DNA from: Ctenosaura bakeri
Lineage: Eukaryota > Chordata > Lepidosauria > Squamata > Iguanidae
Reading direction: 5' to 3'
Length of the DNA stretch: 64,000 nt
Assembly: GCA_948474755.1 (NCBI GenBank)
Contig: CAOLHI010001316.1
Coordinates: 248,001 to 312,000, forward strand
The notes under the pieces were generated by a model. It had not been told where the DNA came from, made no database searches, and saw nothing but the letters and a program-made list of their open reading frames with translations. Below are positions 8,709 to 18,884 of the stretch, piece after piece (position 1 is the stretch's first letter; each line of letters begins with the position of its first letter). Position numbers and translations under genes: made by a program.

Positions 8709-11642
8709 TCAAAGCACGCCCGACAGATGGCCATCAAGCCTCTGCTTAAAAATCTCCAAGGAAGGAGACTCCACTACACTCCGAGGCAGCAGATTCCACT
8801 GCCGGACTGCCCTGACTGTCAGGAAGTTCTTCCTGAGGTTCAGGTGGAATCTCCTTTCCTGCAGCTTGAATCCATTGCTCCTTGTCCTGGTCTCTGGAGC
8901 AGCAGAAAACAAGCCCTCTCCCTCCTCTACGTGGCATCCCTTCAAATATTTAAACATGGCTATCATGTCCCCTCTTAACCTTCTCTTCTGTAGATTAAAC
9001 ATACCCAGCTCTCTAAGTCTATCCTCATAGGGCATGGCTTCCAGGCCTCTCACCATTTTGGTCGCCCTCCTCTGGACTTGCTCCAGCTTGTCAACATCCT
9101 TCTTGAATTGGGGTGCCCAGAACTGGACACAGTATTCAAGATGGGGTCTAACCAAAGCAGAGTAGAGTGGTACCAGTACCTCTCTCGATCTAGACACCAT
9201 ACTCCTATTGATGCAGCCGAGAATTGCATTGGCTTTCTTGGCTGCCGCTTCACACTGCTGACTCATGTTCAGCTTGTGATCTATGAAGACTCCTAGATCC
9301 CTTTCACACGTACTGCTATCCAGCCACGTGTCCCCCATCCTATATTTCTGTATTCCATTTTTTCTACCTAAATGTAGGACCTTACACTTCTCTCTGTTGA
9401 ATTTCATTTTGTTCGCCTTGGCCCAGCTCTCCAATCTATCCAGGTCATTCTGAATTTTGATCCTGTCCTCCGGTGTATTAGCAACCCCTCCCAATTTGGT
9501 ATCATCTGCAAATTTGATGAGCATGCCCTCTATTCCTTCATCCAAGTCATTGATAAAAATATTGAACAGCACTGGGCCCAGGACAGAACCCTGGGGCACC
9601 CCACTAGTCACTTCTCTCCAGGATGAAAAGCAGCCATTCGTGATCACCCTTTGGGTTCAGTCGGTCAACCAATTACAAATCCAACTAACAGTAGCCCTGT
9701 CCAGCCCACATTTTACTAGCTTCATTGCAAGAATGTCATGGGGAACTTTGTCGAAGGCCTTACTGAAATCGAGATATGCTACATCCACAGCATTCCCTTC
9801 ATCTATCAAGCTAGTAACTCCATCATAAAAAGAGATAAGATTAGTCTGGCATGACTTATTTTTGAGAAATCCATGTTGACTTCTCGTGATTACTGCATTG
9901 CTTTCTAAATGATTAGAAACTGACTGCTTAATGATCTGCTCCAGGATCTTTCCGGGTACTGATGTCAGGCTGACTGGGCGATAATTATTTGGGTCCTCTT
10001 TTTTTCCCTTCTTGAAGATGGGGACAACATTTGCTCTCTTCCAGTCTGCTGGAACTTCTCCTGTCCTCCAAGATTTCTCAAAAATTATAGCAAGCGGTTC
10101 CGAAATGACCTCTGTCAGCTCTTTTAATATCCTAGGATGCAATTCATCTGGCCCTGGAGACTTGAATTCATCCAGTGTGGCCAGGTATTCCTGTACCACC
10201 TCTCTACCTATTATGTGCCTCATTTCTCCTGCTTCCTCACCTGCTTCCCAACCACCAGGTTGAGTGCTTGTATCCTTCTGGGAAAAAACTGAGGCAAATA
10301 AGGTGTTAAGTAGCTCTGCCTTTTCTCTTCCCCCTGTGAGTAATTCGCCATCTTCTCTGCGCAGCGACCCTATCGTCTCCTTCTTTTTTCTTTTGCTGTG
10401 GACATATTTATAAAAGCCCTTTTTATTGTTTTTAATGTCTCTGGCCAACCTAAGTTCGTTCTGTGCTTTAGCCTTTCTGACCTTCTCCCTACATCTCCTG
10501 GCTACTTGCTTAAATTCTTCTTTGGTGGTTTCCCCCTTCTTCCATTTCCTATACATGTTTCTCTTAACACTTAGCTCAGCTGAGAGTTCCTTAGTCAACC
10601 ATTTTGTTTTCTTCAGATGCCTTCCATTTTTCCTCCTTATTGGCACAGTTTTAGACTGTGCCTTCAGTATCTCCTTTTTAAGGAACTCCCATGCCTCCTG
10701 AACTCCTTTCCCTTTCAGTGTTCCTGACCACGGAATTCCAGCCAGCAGCTCCCTAAGTTTACAGAAGTCCACTTTTTTAAAATCTAAGATGAATGTCTGG
10801 CTACACTTATCTTCTCCTTCCCACTGAATGCTAAATTCCAACAGGGCATGGTCACTCCCCCCTAAAGATCCAACCACTTCTACCTCATTCACAAGGTCAT
10901 CCCTGTTGGTCAGGATCAGATCTAGAATATTTGATCCCCTTGTGGCCTCTTCCACCTTCTGGACCATGAAGTTGTCTTCAAGACTAGCAAGAAACTTGCT
11001 GGACCTTGCTGTCTTGGCAGAGTTTGACTGCCAGCATATATCCGGGTAATTGAAGTCTCCTATTACTACTGTATCTCTCCTCTTTGAATGTGCAGTCATT
11101 TGGTTGAGGAAGGCGTCATCCAAGTCCTCAGCCTGGGTTGGAGGTCTGTAGTAAACCCCCACCAGAATATCCCTATTGTTTCTCGCTGCCTTAATTCTTA
11201 CCCAAATGCTCTCTACCTGGCTTTCTGGGTTTAAGTCCTGGATCTCTTCACAGGTGAAAACATCCTTGACATACAAGGCTACTCCTCCTCCTTTCTTGTT
11301 TGGTCTATTTTTACAAAATAGGCTATACCCCTCTATTCCTATATTCCAATCATGAGACTCATCCCACCAGGTCTCAGTGATGCCTATCAAATTGTATTTA
11401 TTTTGTTGTACTAGGAGTTCAAGTTTGTCCTGCTTGTTTCCCATACTCCTTGCATTAGTGTAGAGACACTTAAGTCCCCGAGCCCTTCCTGCAAGTCCTG
11501 TACTATTGTTTCTACTCCTCCCGTCATTGGCCGCTTGTACTACTTGTCCAGTATCATTTGGGCCTTTCCCCCCTGCGCTCTCCGAGTCCTTGCCCTGAAT
11601 AATATTGTCTCCCTCCCCAGCGAAACTTAGTTTAAAGACCTC
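8709..11642 (-). pseudogene. CR1 ORF2 (endonuclease + reverse transcriptase) with one nonsense codon
   Basis: The protein nicks target DNA and copies LINE RNA from the nick. From the Met at 11444: endonuclease motifs ITETWW (residues 22-27), GDFN (about 130), DLILTN and SDH (about 196); then reverse transcriptase blocks SPGPDELHP, NNYRPVSLTS, GFLKNKSCQTNL and YLDFSKAFDKVPH. A TGA at 9659-9657 follows WICNWLTD. The same frame then continues through VPQGSVLGP and the catalytic FADD, and ends at the LDGHLSGVL tail. There is no frameshift, so one base change separates it from an open frame of about 975 codons, the usual CR1 length. CR1 relatives have Arg at the stop, suggesting CGA to TGA decay. 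The frame is open upstream to a stop at 11645, including LKCLYTNARS before the Met, so the true start is uncertain. The truncated product would lack FADD and be inactive. Confidence 0.92.
9657..9659 (-). other. In-frame TGA in CR1 ORF2
   Basis: The codon lies between the KAFDKVPH and VPQGSVLGP blocks. Reading continues in the same frame for 315 more codons. Confidence 0.95.
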
Positions 11643-11677
11643 TTAATCCTCCTTGCGAGACTGTTTGCAAAAACATT

Positions 11678-11682
11678 CCTGC
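11678..11682. repeat. 5-bp target duplication of the LTR, left copy (CCTGC)
   Basis: CCTGC at 11678-11682 is repeated at 12642-12646, directly outside the TG and CA ends. Removing the insert and one copy restores the CR1 ORF1 frame. Confidence 0.85.
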
Positions 11683-12641
11683 TGTCAGTGCCAGGCGGTG
11701 GTCAGGCAGCGGCAAGGGAGCAGGTTAGAGGTGAAGGGCTTTAATGCAGTCAAAACTCAAAAGTACAAAGCAAGCAAGCTTCTACACAGTCTTAACAGAA
11801 ATAGTCCTTAATGCAGGCAGGGCTTCCACTCAGTCCTAACAGAAATAAACACAGGCTGTTAAAGTACATAAGGCAGGTTACTTCACCAAGGCGAACAGGA
11901 GGACGGGTCTCAGGCGCGGGCAGGAACAAGGCACGGACAGCAGAACCACGGTTGACCGACAGTTGTTGCTCCGTGCCTTCCCCAGCCCTGCGCCTGCCTC
12001 AAATAGCCCTCCAAGCTAGGCGCCGGCCAATCAGGCGTGGCCATGTGGCTGAGGGCTCGCAGCTGTGCTGTGCCTCACAGCTGCGAGCTCTCTGCCCGTC
12101 GCCTCCTCTCCAGCAGGGACCGGCGGACGGCCTCCTTGGCCTGCCGCCGCTGCTGGAAAGGAGGAGACGAGGCGGAGGCATCAGCCTCCTCCGGATCGGG
12201 GCTGCAGGCAGACTCCCAGGCCTCCCGCGGATCGGCGCCGCGGGTGGGCAGAGCCCCGGGAGCAGGCCCGGGACCCGCCCACCCCGGCAAGCCGGCCGAC
12301 GATGAGGGACTCGAGCCTGCAGCCTCTAGGTAAGTGGCTCCAGGCCCGGCAGCCTCTCCCACGGCCGCCAGGCCCGAGTCATCGGCTGCAGCGGCCTCCA
12401 GGCAAGGCCCCTCAGTTGCAGCGGCCTCCGCACAGGCCCCATCGGCCGCGGCGGCCTCCGCACAGGCCCCATCAGCTGCGGCGGCCTCCGCACAGGCCCC
12501 ATCAGCCGCGGCGGCCTCCGCGCAGACCCCGTCGGCCACAGCGGCCTCCGTGTAGGCCCTTCGGCCGCCGCCGCATCCGCTGCCGCTTCAGCGGCGGCCT
12601 CAGGGGCAGCGACAGGCCCAGCCGGGCCCATGCCCCTGACA
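11683..12641 (-). mobile_element. Solo LTR (959 bp), 5-bp TSD, probably gypsy-like
   Basis: Ends TGTCAG and CTGACA form a 6-bp inverted repeat with canonical TG/CA. An ATTAAA on the minus strand (about 11742-11747, reading GCATTAAAGCCC), some 60 bp before the end, suggests the LTR reads on the minus strand with a short U5. The upstream part is very GC- and CpG-rich and holds a 30-bp tandem repeat. A 5-bp duplication fits Ty3/gypsy or some retroviral elements; without internal sequence I cannot decide. No gag or pol is present, so it is a recombined solo LTR. Confidence 0.85.
12361..12560. repeat. 30-bp GC-rich minisatellite inside the LTR
   Basis: About six and a half units begin at 12361, 12391, 12421, 12451, 12481, 12511 and 12541, each close to GCGGCCTCCGCACAGGCCCC plus ten bases. 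The unit is a multiple of three, so both strands give long Ala/Pro/Arg-rich frames. These are artefacts of the repeat, not genes. Confidence 0.95.
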
Positions 12642-13007
12642 CCTGCCCAGTTTTGTGAGGTGCAGCCCATCCCTCGCCAGAAGCCCATGTTCATGGAAAT
12701 TCAGGCCATGTTCCAAAAACCCAAACCGTTGCCGGTGGCACCACATGTGGAGCCAGTTGTTGACCTCTGCTATTGCCCTTTCCCTACGTGCGCCGTATCC
12801 TTGAACAGGGAGGAGAGACAAAATGACCACTTGCGCATCAAGGTCCTTAAGCTTTGCCCCCATGCGCTCGTAGTCCTTTGCAATGTGGTAAGGGCTGCTC
12901 CTCGCAGTGTCATTGGTTCCGACATGAACCAAAATGAGGGGCTTCTGGTCAGTGGGTTTGACCAGCCTGGTTAGCCTCTCCATTATGTGGTTGATCCTGT
13001 AATGTGT

Positions 13008-13027
13008 AATGTAATGTGTTGTCTATT
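13008..13027. repeat. Target-site duplication of the CR1, right copy
   Basis: aatgtaatgtgttgtctatt, 19 of 20 bases identical to 8591-8610. Confidence 0.85.
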
Positions 13028-13269
13028 AGGACATGGAGCAGTGGCTTCAAACTTCAAGAAAAGAGATACCATCTAAACATTAGTAAGAACTTGCTGATGG
13101 TAAAGCAGTTTGTGGACTACGCTGTCTGGGAGTGTGGTGGAGCCTCCTTCCTTAAACAGAGGCCAGATGGCCATCTTTTGGGAATGCTTTGATGGTGAAT
13201 TTCTGCATGGCACAAGGTTGGACTCAATGGCCCCTGTGGTCTCTTCCAACACTATCATTCTATGATTCT
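13028..13269 (+). pseudogene. Older CR1 LINE 3' end
   Basis: The plus strand reads SNGFKL-like codons, then YHLNISKNLL, and ends in PDGHLLGML before a short UTR. The UTR contains TTGGACTCAATGGCCCCTGTGG and TCATTCTATGATTCTA, the CR1 3' signature. Only the last about 50 codons of ORF2 remain. It is the same family as the minus-strand CR1 but more diverged and opposite in orientation. Confidence 0.8.
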
Positions 13270-13445
13270 ACTTTTAAAAATGGTTATATTTTTCAGTTGC
13301 TTTCAATCCTTTGGATGCTTTTAACTATATTTTAACACTTGTATGATGTGAACTTCTGTCTGAGTCTGTTTTGTAGCTTTTGCAAACTGCCTTGTATCCC
13401 AGACAAGCAAAAATTGTGGGATATAATAGATACCAATTGTTGCTG
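13270..13445 (+). mobile_element. L2-like LINE 3' UTR fragment
   Basis: Contains the TGTTTTGTAGC...AACTGCCTTGTATCCC...GTGGGATATAATAGAT pattern of L2 3' ends in this window. Confidence 0.45.
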
Positions 13446-13449
13446 TTGT

Positions 13450-14390
13450 CATCGTAATCAATGTCATCCAATTTCTATTAACTTTTCTATCTTGGATTGT
13501 GATGATAGTGGGCAAATTTTCACTGTCATCTCATTTCTGCTGCCCCAAAGGTTAGAGCAGAGCACAAGGAAAAGTCTTCTCTTCAAAATGAGTGAATGAA
13601 TGATTGTTTCTTTGTTCCTTGTTTGTTTTTGTTCTGCTTCTCCAGAAAAAAATATATTTTATCTTTCAAATCTATATCTGTTAAAGCTTTATCACCACAA
13701 ACTCCTCTCTCTGCATCCCTTCCTTATGTTTGCATACTCAGGTGATGAATGCTGCCAAGAAGACACACACACCCTGAAGTGGAAGAAAAAAGCCACAACT
13801 TTTTTAGGTGCAGTTACCCATAGGGTTGGCATACGCATGGGTCCAGATAGGGTCATTGATCAAGCTGCCTGTTAATCAATGAACCTGACTTTCCGGCCCA
13901 CTGCCAGAACCAGCGGGACAACAGGAGATGCACACCCCTGCAGGTTGCCCTGGTGGCCTCCCCTGTCACCAGGGAGTGGAGGAGAATCATGCCCCTCTGG
14001 TGCTGTGCGTGACTGCTTCCACTCAGCACAAAGGGGGGGGGGGGAAACCAAAACAATGCCTGGAATATTCAGAAGCTGAAATCCCCTATCCAGGACCCTT
14101 GCTACTATCAACCGACAAGTTGTGACAACTAACAGCAATTACGTACATGCCTGTACATAATACATTTCCATGCCCGTGCAAGGACAGCCCATTTAAAACA
14201 CATTGGATCAGCATCCAACTCCACATAGTTCACTGCTGCCAGTAGTCTCCAAAGTTAACCACCTGTAGTCCGGGGAGGGGTGACAGTCATTGACAAATTG
14301 GCTGGGAGCCAGGAACTCAGGGTATTATATACCCCAGCATTCGACTTGAGTGAGAACTTCCTATCTGGACACTCAGGTCAGGTTCCAGAC
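13450..14390. other. No gene seen
   Basis: Mixed sequence. A G run lies at 14031-14043, and CCCTGGTG/CACCAGGG arms near 13948-13974 can form a small stem. A GGGTATTATATACCC motif near 14321-14336 is TATA-like but I see no promoter context. Confidence 0.4.
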
Positions 14391-14396
14391 CTCTCC

Positions 14397-14437
14397 CAGC
14401 CAATGAATTCAAAACAGAGGTTTGAATTCATTGGCTG
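14397..14437. repeat. Perfect 17-bp inverted repeat, 7-nt loop
   Basis: Arm 14397-14413 is the exact reverse complement of 14421-14437; the loop is ACAGAGG. Not explained by any repeat family I recognise here. Confidence 0.9.
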
Positions 14438-14439
14438 CC

Positions 14440-16520
14440 TTCCCAGAAGGCTGTGTGGTCCATACAGCTTCCTACAAAGGAGACTCAAGGCCCAGCATGG
14501 CTGGGTGAGCTGTGGCTATGAGGTCCACTCTGAGCTGCAACCCAGCTGCTCTGTAAGTTAGGAAGTTGCTTTTTGTTTTTTGTACATCATCTATTGTTCT
14601 TTTCCCCACAGACTTTAAGTAGGCATGGGGAATATATTCTTCATGGGCTGCCCACAGCCCTCTGATTCTTTCTCGCAGTTCCCAAGCTCCTTCCTCCACC
14701 CCTGGGTATCCCCAAAACCAAAATCCAAAAAGATTTAGAGAAAAATTTTCATCCAAATAACCTGAACCACTGCAAAATGGCACAAATTCCTGGTCACCAA
14801 AAGAGAGAGAGAGAGAAAATAACTTAGCCAATTTTCGGCTTAAAATCAAAGCCAAGGGTGATGTGATGTTATTTCCATGCTGTGGAAAGCATGCCAAAAT
14901 AGTTTAGATGGTGTGGAAACTAAAATTACTGCCTCATTTGTTGTGCAGTTGACCTGCACACTAAATCAAGGATCCACTAATTTTTTTCTCTGCCTCTTTC
15001 AGTGTAACCACCCCATTTCCCTATTTCCTCATTGTGTTCAAGTCTCTTCCATATTCTCTTTCCCGTTTACGCCTTATGCTTCCCTTACTCCTTTCTTCCT
15101 TCTTTCCCAATAAGCCATTTCAGATGCTGCTACTATTCTTCAAGTGTGTGAATGTGATGATGAATGAAGCTGGTATTTTGAAATATGGAAAAAAAATATA
15201 GTTTTGCTTCTTGTTTGTCATAAATGACATACTTAGGAGATGAGGGCACATTTCAACCAAGTTAATAAATATAATGCAATGACTCACACAATCTGCTTCC
15301 TCTCTGTACACAGTATGTATTTGGCAATTGGTTTCATTCCATGAAAGCTTCACAAGCAAACCTGGTAGTGAGTTTTCACTTCAAAAAGATCATGTAAGCA
15401 TGCCATGCAAGCAATTCTAAAGATGTATCGTTGAAGCTTAGACATTAACTGTACTTTTGCACCCAGATATACAGAGGTTAACAATGTTGTTACCACTCCT
15501 TACACACCCCATCCTGTGGAATAGCAAAATTGGCAACAGATATAATTTTCATATAAAAACTAGACTTTTATGACTGCAAAAACATGTGGAAGCAGGACAC
15601 TGGCTGTAAGCATGGGCTAGGTCAGGATGGCCTCAGCATGGCCAGGTCATAAGTCCAAGAAGATTAGGTGAAAAAGCCTGGTGTTAATGGGCTTTCGATA
15701 ATCCTTCGAATAGCACAGGCAACTGAGACAATAGTAAACAAAACTTCCCAGGTAGGTCAGGCAAGCACCCCTGCTGTGCACATTTCCTACAGAGACCTTC
15801 CCCATTCACCTTACCCAATCAAGACATTAAGAGGCTGTCAGGATTTCCCCTCAATGCCTTCTCACCTGAAGTAAGACAATCGGTCCATTCCAGACCCCCT
15901 TTGTTTACTCTGCCAGAGAGTCATTAACACCTCTTCAGGGTAAGAAAAATGGTATTTAAACCTAGCTCTGACCCCAGCAATCTGTAGTACTTGGAAAGTC
16001 ACTCTGTACTTCAGCCCCCAGATTCCCACGTTCTGTGCTACCCTTGGACTGTTGTCTGAGCCACTCCATTTTAACCTCCTTCTGGACTGGAAAATATCAC
16101 CGTATACACCTGATATCTCCCTGTATCTAACCTTTCTCACCTCTCCTTTCACTAGTCTTATATGGTTCATGAGACTGCTTGATTTCTTGTGTGTGTGTCT
16201 GTTAATTCCCAATAATAACACCCTGTTTAAACCTTTACATGGAGTCCTACAGTCAGTACTGGTATACACACATGAAAAGATTCTGCCATTACCTCCCCCC
16301 CACACACCTCCTTTGAGCTGTAACTCCTTTGAGCTGTAATGAGCTGTAATTCTCCCAGTTTCTAAGCAGACCCTGGTGCTGCTGGTGGACCTCGAGGTTC
16401 CCTCACCTTTTGGAGTAACAGTGTTGAGGGTAAAAACAACAGACTCAACAACTGCATAGCTTTATAGACGTTTATGCAGAAGTAAGCCCTGTAGAGTATA
16501 ATGGAGGTTAGTCCGAGATA
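14440..16520. other. No gene seen
   Basis: No recognisable gene or element. A small local duplication of CTCCTTTGAGCTGTAA occurs at 16309-16340. Open frames up to about 145 codons have no recognisable motif. Confidence 0.45.
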
Positions 16521-16524
16521 AGCC

Positions 16525-16742
16525 ACTGCACCATACTGGCAACCTTAAGTATTCAACTATGCCTGTGGAGGTCAGGATTTGAATCCCCACTCAGTCATGG
16601 AAACCTACTAGGTGACCTTTGGCAAGTCACACACTCTCTTTTTTCCTCAGAGGAAGGCAAAGGCAAACCCTCTCTTGACAAGAAAACCCCATGATGGGTC
16701 CATAAATTGAAAATGACTTGAAGATGCAGAACAACAACAGCA
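16525..16742 (+). mobile_element. Sauria-type SINE
   Basis: Box B-like region GGATTTGAATCCCC near 16575, body ATGGAAACCTACTAGGTGACC and GGCAAGTCACAC, then GACTTGAAGATGCAGAACAACAACAGC tail. The tRNA-derived head is degraded. Confidence 0.75.
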
Positions 16743-16744
16743 AA

Positions 16745-17835
16745 GTTGCCAGATTGAAAGCAGGGGAGGGTTCCTAAAAGTTTTATAGTTGTGCAGAAGA
16801 AGGAATTTCAGCTGGTGTTGCTTGTGACACAAATAAGTACTAAGCAACACCTGTTGAAACTCCTTTTTCTACACAGTTATTAAAGGACGTAGCCATCTCC
16901 TATTGTCAGTTGGACAATTCTAGTCCCAGATAAGTGTATACAGTGGGAGAGGACAACATATAACCTGAGGGCCCCCTGCAGACTCTGCCAGTTTTGGGTA
17001 CCCTCTGGTCATACCTACACCATCTCTATTCTTCTGCAGGTTTTGTTTAAAACAAGATGTACTCCTTGTTTGAAAGCTGATTACCAGGCCTAGAAACCTC
17101 CTATAAGGATGAAGGCATTCATGACAATAAACTTTAATTCCTTCCAGTGAGTTTATTGTTCTAACCAAAGTTCATGACATATACATTAAAAATATATAAA
17201 AGTATGCAAAATATAGAAAGCACGGCAAAATAACATCACAGACAGTAACAAATATGTGACAGACAATAAAATAAGAGAATTTCCAACACAAAAACCAAAG
17301 CAATATTCTGAGACCCCAAGACAATTCGTGGTGATTTTATCTAATGCTCTTTCTAATCTGTTTTGCAGCCAAAGTAAAAAAAAGCCACTGTATGTGTCAA
17401 CATTCTGTGAGAGGATTTCCATTTCCATGAGTCATAAATAGTTTCAAAAATATCTCTCTTGGGTTGCTTTGTTAGGCACAAATTAACATGTAGCAAGCAA
17501 TGACGTTGGCTGTAATAAAGTTAATGTGTCTCTATTTCCCCTTTCTGTGGCATGGGTTGAAGACTGATGAGGATTCAAAAAACTGTTATACCTATGGAGA
17601 TCCTGTCTCCTGCTGCATCAGTTTCAACGATCAAAAGCTATCATGACCTGGTTTTACAGGTCATGGTTTATGGAGACCGTTTACCCCTCCTTTAGTGTTC
17701 CTAAACCTAATAATGTAATTAGTAAAAATAGTTTTGGAACTAAGTTTCCAAAGGAAAACAATATTCATAGAGTGTAATTCAACAGAGAAAGAATGATCTG
17801 TACTGCTGCCCAAAGATGGTGCATAGGCAAGAAGC
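16745..17835. other. No gene seen
   Basis: AT-rich, no recognisable element or coding region. Confidence 0.5.
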
Positions 17836-17838
17836 AGA

Positions 17839-17982
17839 GGCCATTTCCACACTAGAGTGTTATAGCACTATAATTCCACTTTCAACATCCTATGGAATCC
17901 TGGGGTCTGCAATTTCCGGAGGGGCTGGAAGGATGTTAAAAGTGGAATTATAGCGCTATAACACTATAGTGCGGAAATGGCC
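17839..17982. mobile_element. Palindromic DNA element, family 1 (144 bp)
   Basis: Starts GGCCATTTCCACACTAGAGTG, ends TAGTGCGGAAATGGCC, flanked by AGA on both sides. Short form lacking the central segment. Arms share ATAGC(A/G)CTATAA and CCACTTTCAACATCC. Confidence 0.85.
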
Positions 17983-18241
17983 AGAGTTTCTCTGGCTGCC
18001 ATTGATATGGTAGCTCTATTATGATACAGTAATTGGTCAGCCTTTTTTTCCCAAGCAGCTGAGTAGCAAAGGGGACCTGGGAGATAACAGGATTTTACGT
18101 TAGTTAGTTATAAACGAAAGAAGGTAGTTTTTAATGGCATATAACATCCTGTTACATTTTGTATCTTAGTCTATATTAACAGACATTTTACTGTATTTTG
18201 ATTGTTTGTTTGCAATGCCTTATGGCTAAGAACAATACTCA

Positions 18242-18661
18242 GGCCATTTCCACAACTCACCTATTCTTGGTGCTGGGGTGCGGGAATCGCACGAGCAGCC
18301 TCCAGCGAGAGGCTATCACATCTCTGTTGCTTCAGCTCCGCAGCTGCTTCCTGGTCATGTGAAAGCCCCGCCTCTTCCTTCTGCAGTGCAGCCTGGGAGT
18401 TTCCCAGGCTGCGCTGGGTCAGGAAGCGCGACCGGCGCAGCTCCAGAGCTCCATATGCACAGCAAGTGCACGCAGGGCCCCACAGTGATACACGATCACA
18501 CATCATTTTCAGCTCAGAGCTGAAAATGAAAAAGTGTGTGAGTGGTGCCTGCCAGGCCCTGGAGCATCGTGCGAATGTGAGTGCGTTGTGTGAACCGCTC
18601 CTCACATTCGTGTGATGTTCAAGGGGCCCTTTCGCATGGGAAATACTGTGTGAAAAGGGCC
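18242..18661 (-). mobile_element. GC-rich DNA element, family 2
   Basis: 420 bp, from GGCCATTTCCACAACTCACC to TGTGTGAAAAGGGCC, flanked by TCA on both sides (18239-18241, 18662-18664). It is the reverse of the element at 4555, sharing the CTTCCTTCTGCAG...GCCTGGGA centre and the TGGAGCATC segment. Confidence 0.75.
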
Positions 18662-18798
18662 TCACACCTACAGCTTGAAAGACTATTCAAAAGAATTTTA
18701 AAACCTGTTTGAAAAACTTACTTCTCGAGTGTCAGGAAACACTGATGAGCAAAATCCTGGGCTGATGAGAAAAAAATCTGAAATTCAGGATTTAGTTA

Positions 18799-18880
18799 GG
18801 GGCAGATTGTGCAGAAAACAGCATTTTGTGTGCAGGGTATTTCCTGTGCAGAAACTGCTGTTTTCAGTGCGAAAAACCCC
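18799..18880. mobile_element. Small foldback element (82 bp)
   Basis: The right end GCTGTTTTCAGTGCGAAAAACCCC is an inverted copy of the left GGGGCAGATTGTGCAGAAAACAGC. Its right terminus read inward (GGGGTTTTTCGCAC) resembles the shared terminus of families 1 to 4. No clear target duplication. Confidence 0.5.
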
Positions 18881-18884
18881 TGTG

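Larger units (their letters stand above)
8611..13007 (-). mobile_element. CR1 LINE, 5'-truncated, interrupted by a solo LTR
   Basis: Minus-strand CR1 non-LTR retrotransposon. Its 3' end has the CR1 signature TTGGACTGGATGGCCCCTGTGG and a terminal ATTCTATGATTCT repeat (8626-8708). ORF2 spans 11642-8709 and a truncated ORF1 lies upstream. Without the LTR and one TSD copy the element is about 3.43 kb. The 20-bp flanking repeats at 8591-8610 and 13008-13027 show that the truncation at ORF1 happened at insertion. The element landed beside an older plus-strand CR1 end (13028-13269). Confidence 0.9.
11627..13007 (-). pseudogene. CR1 ORF1 C-terminal part (SGNH-esterase-like), split by LTR
   Basis: Minus-strand frame with VHVGTNDTA, an ILSLLPV block, a NNWLHMWC block and an LARDGLHLTKLG block. 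These match the SGNH-hydrolase-like esterase segment of many reptile and bird CR1 ORF1 proteins, whose GTND and D-x-x-H positions supply catalytic residues. The N-terminal part is lost to 5' truncation at about 13007. The coding region runs to 12647, is interrupted by the LTR and one TSD copy, and resumes at 11682 in the same frame for about 18 codons to TAA at 11629-11627. The last stretch overlaps the ORF2 open frame. Confidence 0.8.

Noticed and set aside
12361..12560. CRISPR-like regular repeats
   Set aside because: Units are contiguous tandem copies without spacers, in a vertebrate LTR.
12065..12694. Overlapping Pro/Ala/Arg-rich frames of up to about 200 codons on both strands
   Set aside because: Produced by the 30-bp GC-rich tandem repeat, whose length is a multiple of three, inside an LTR.
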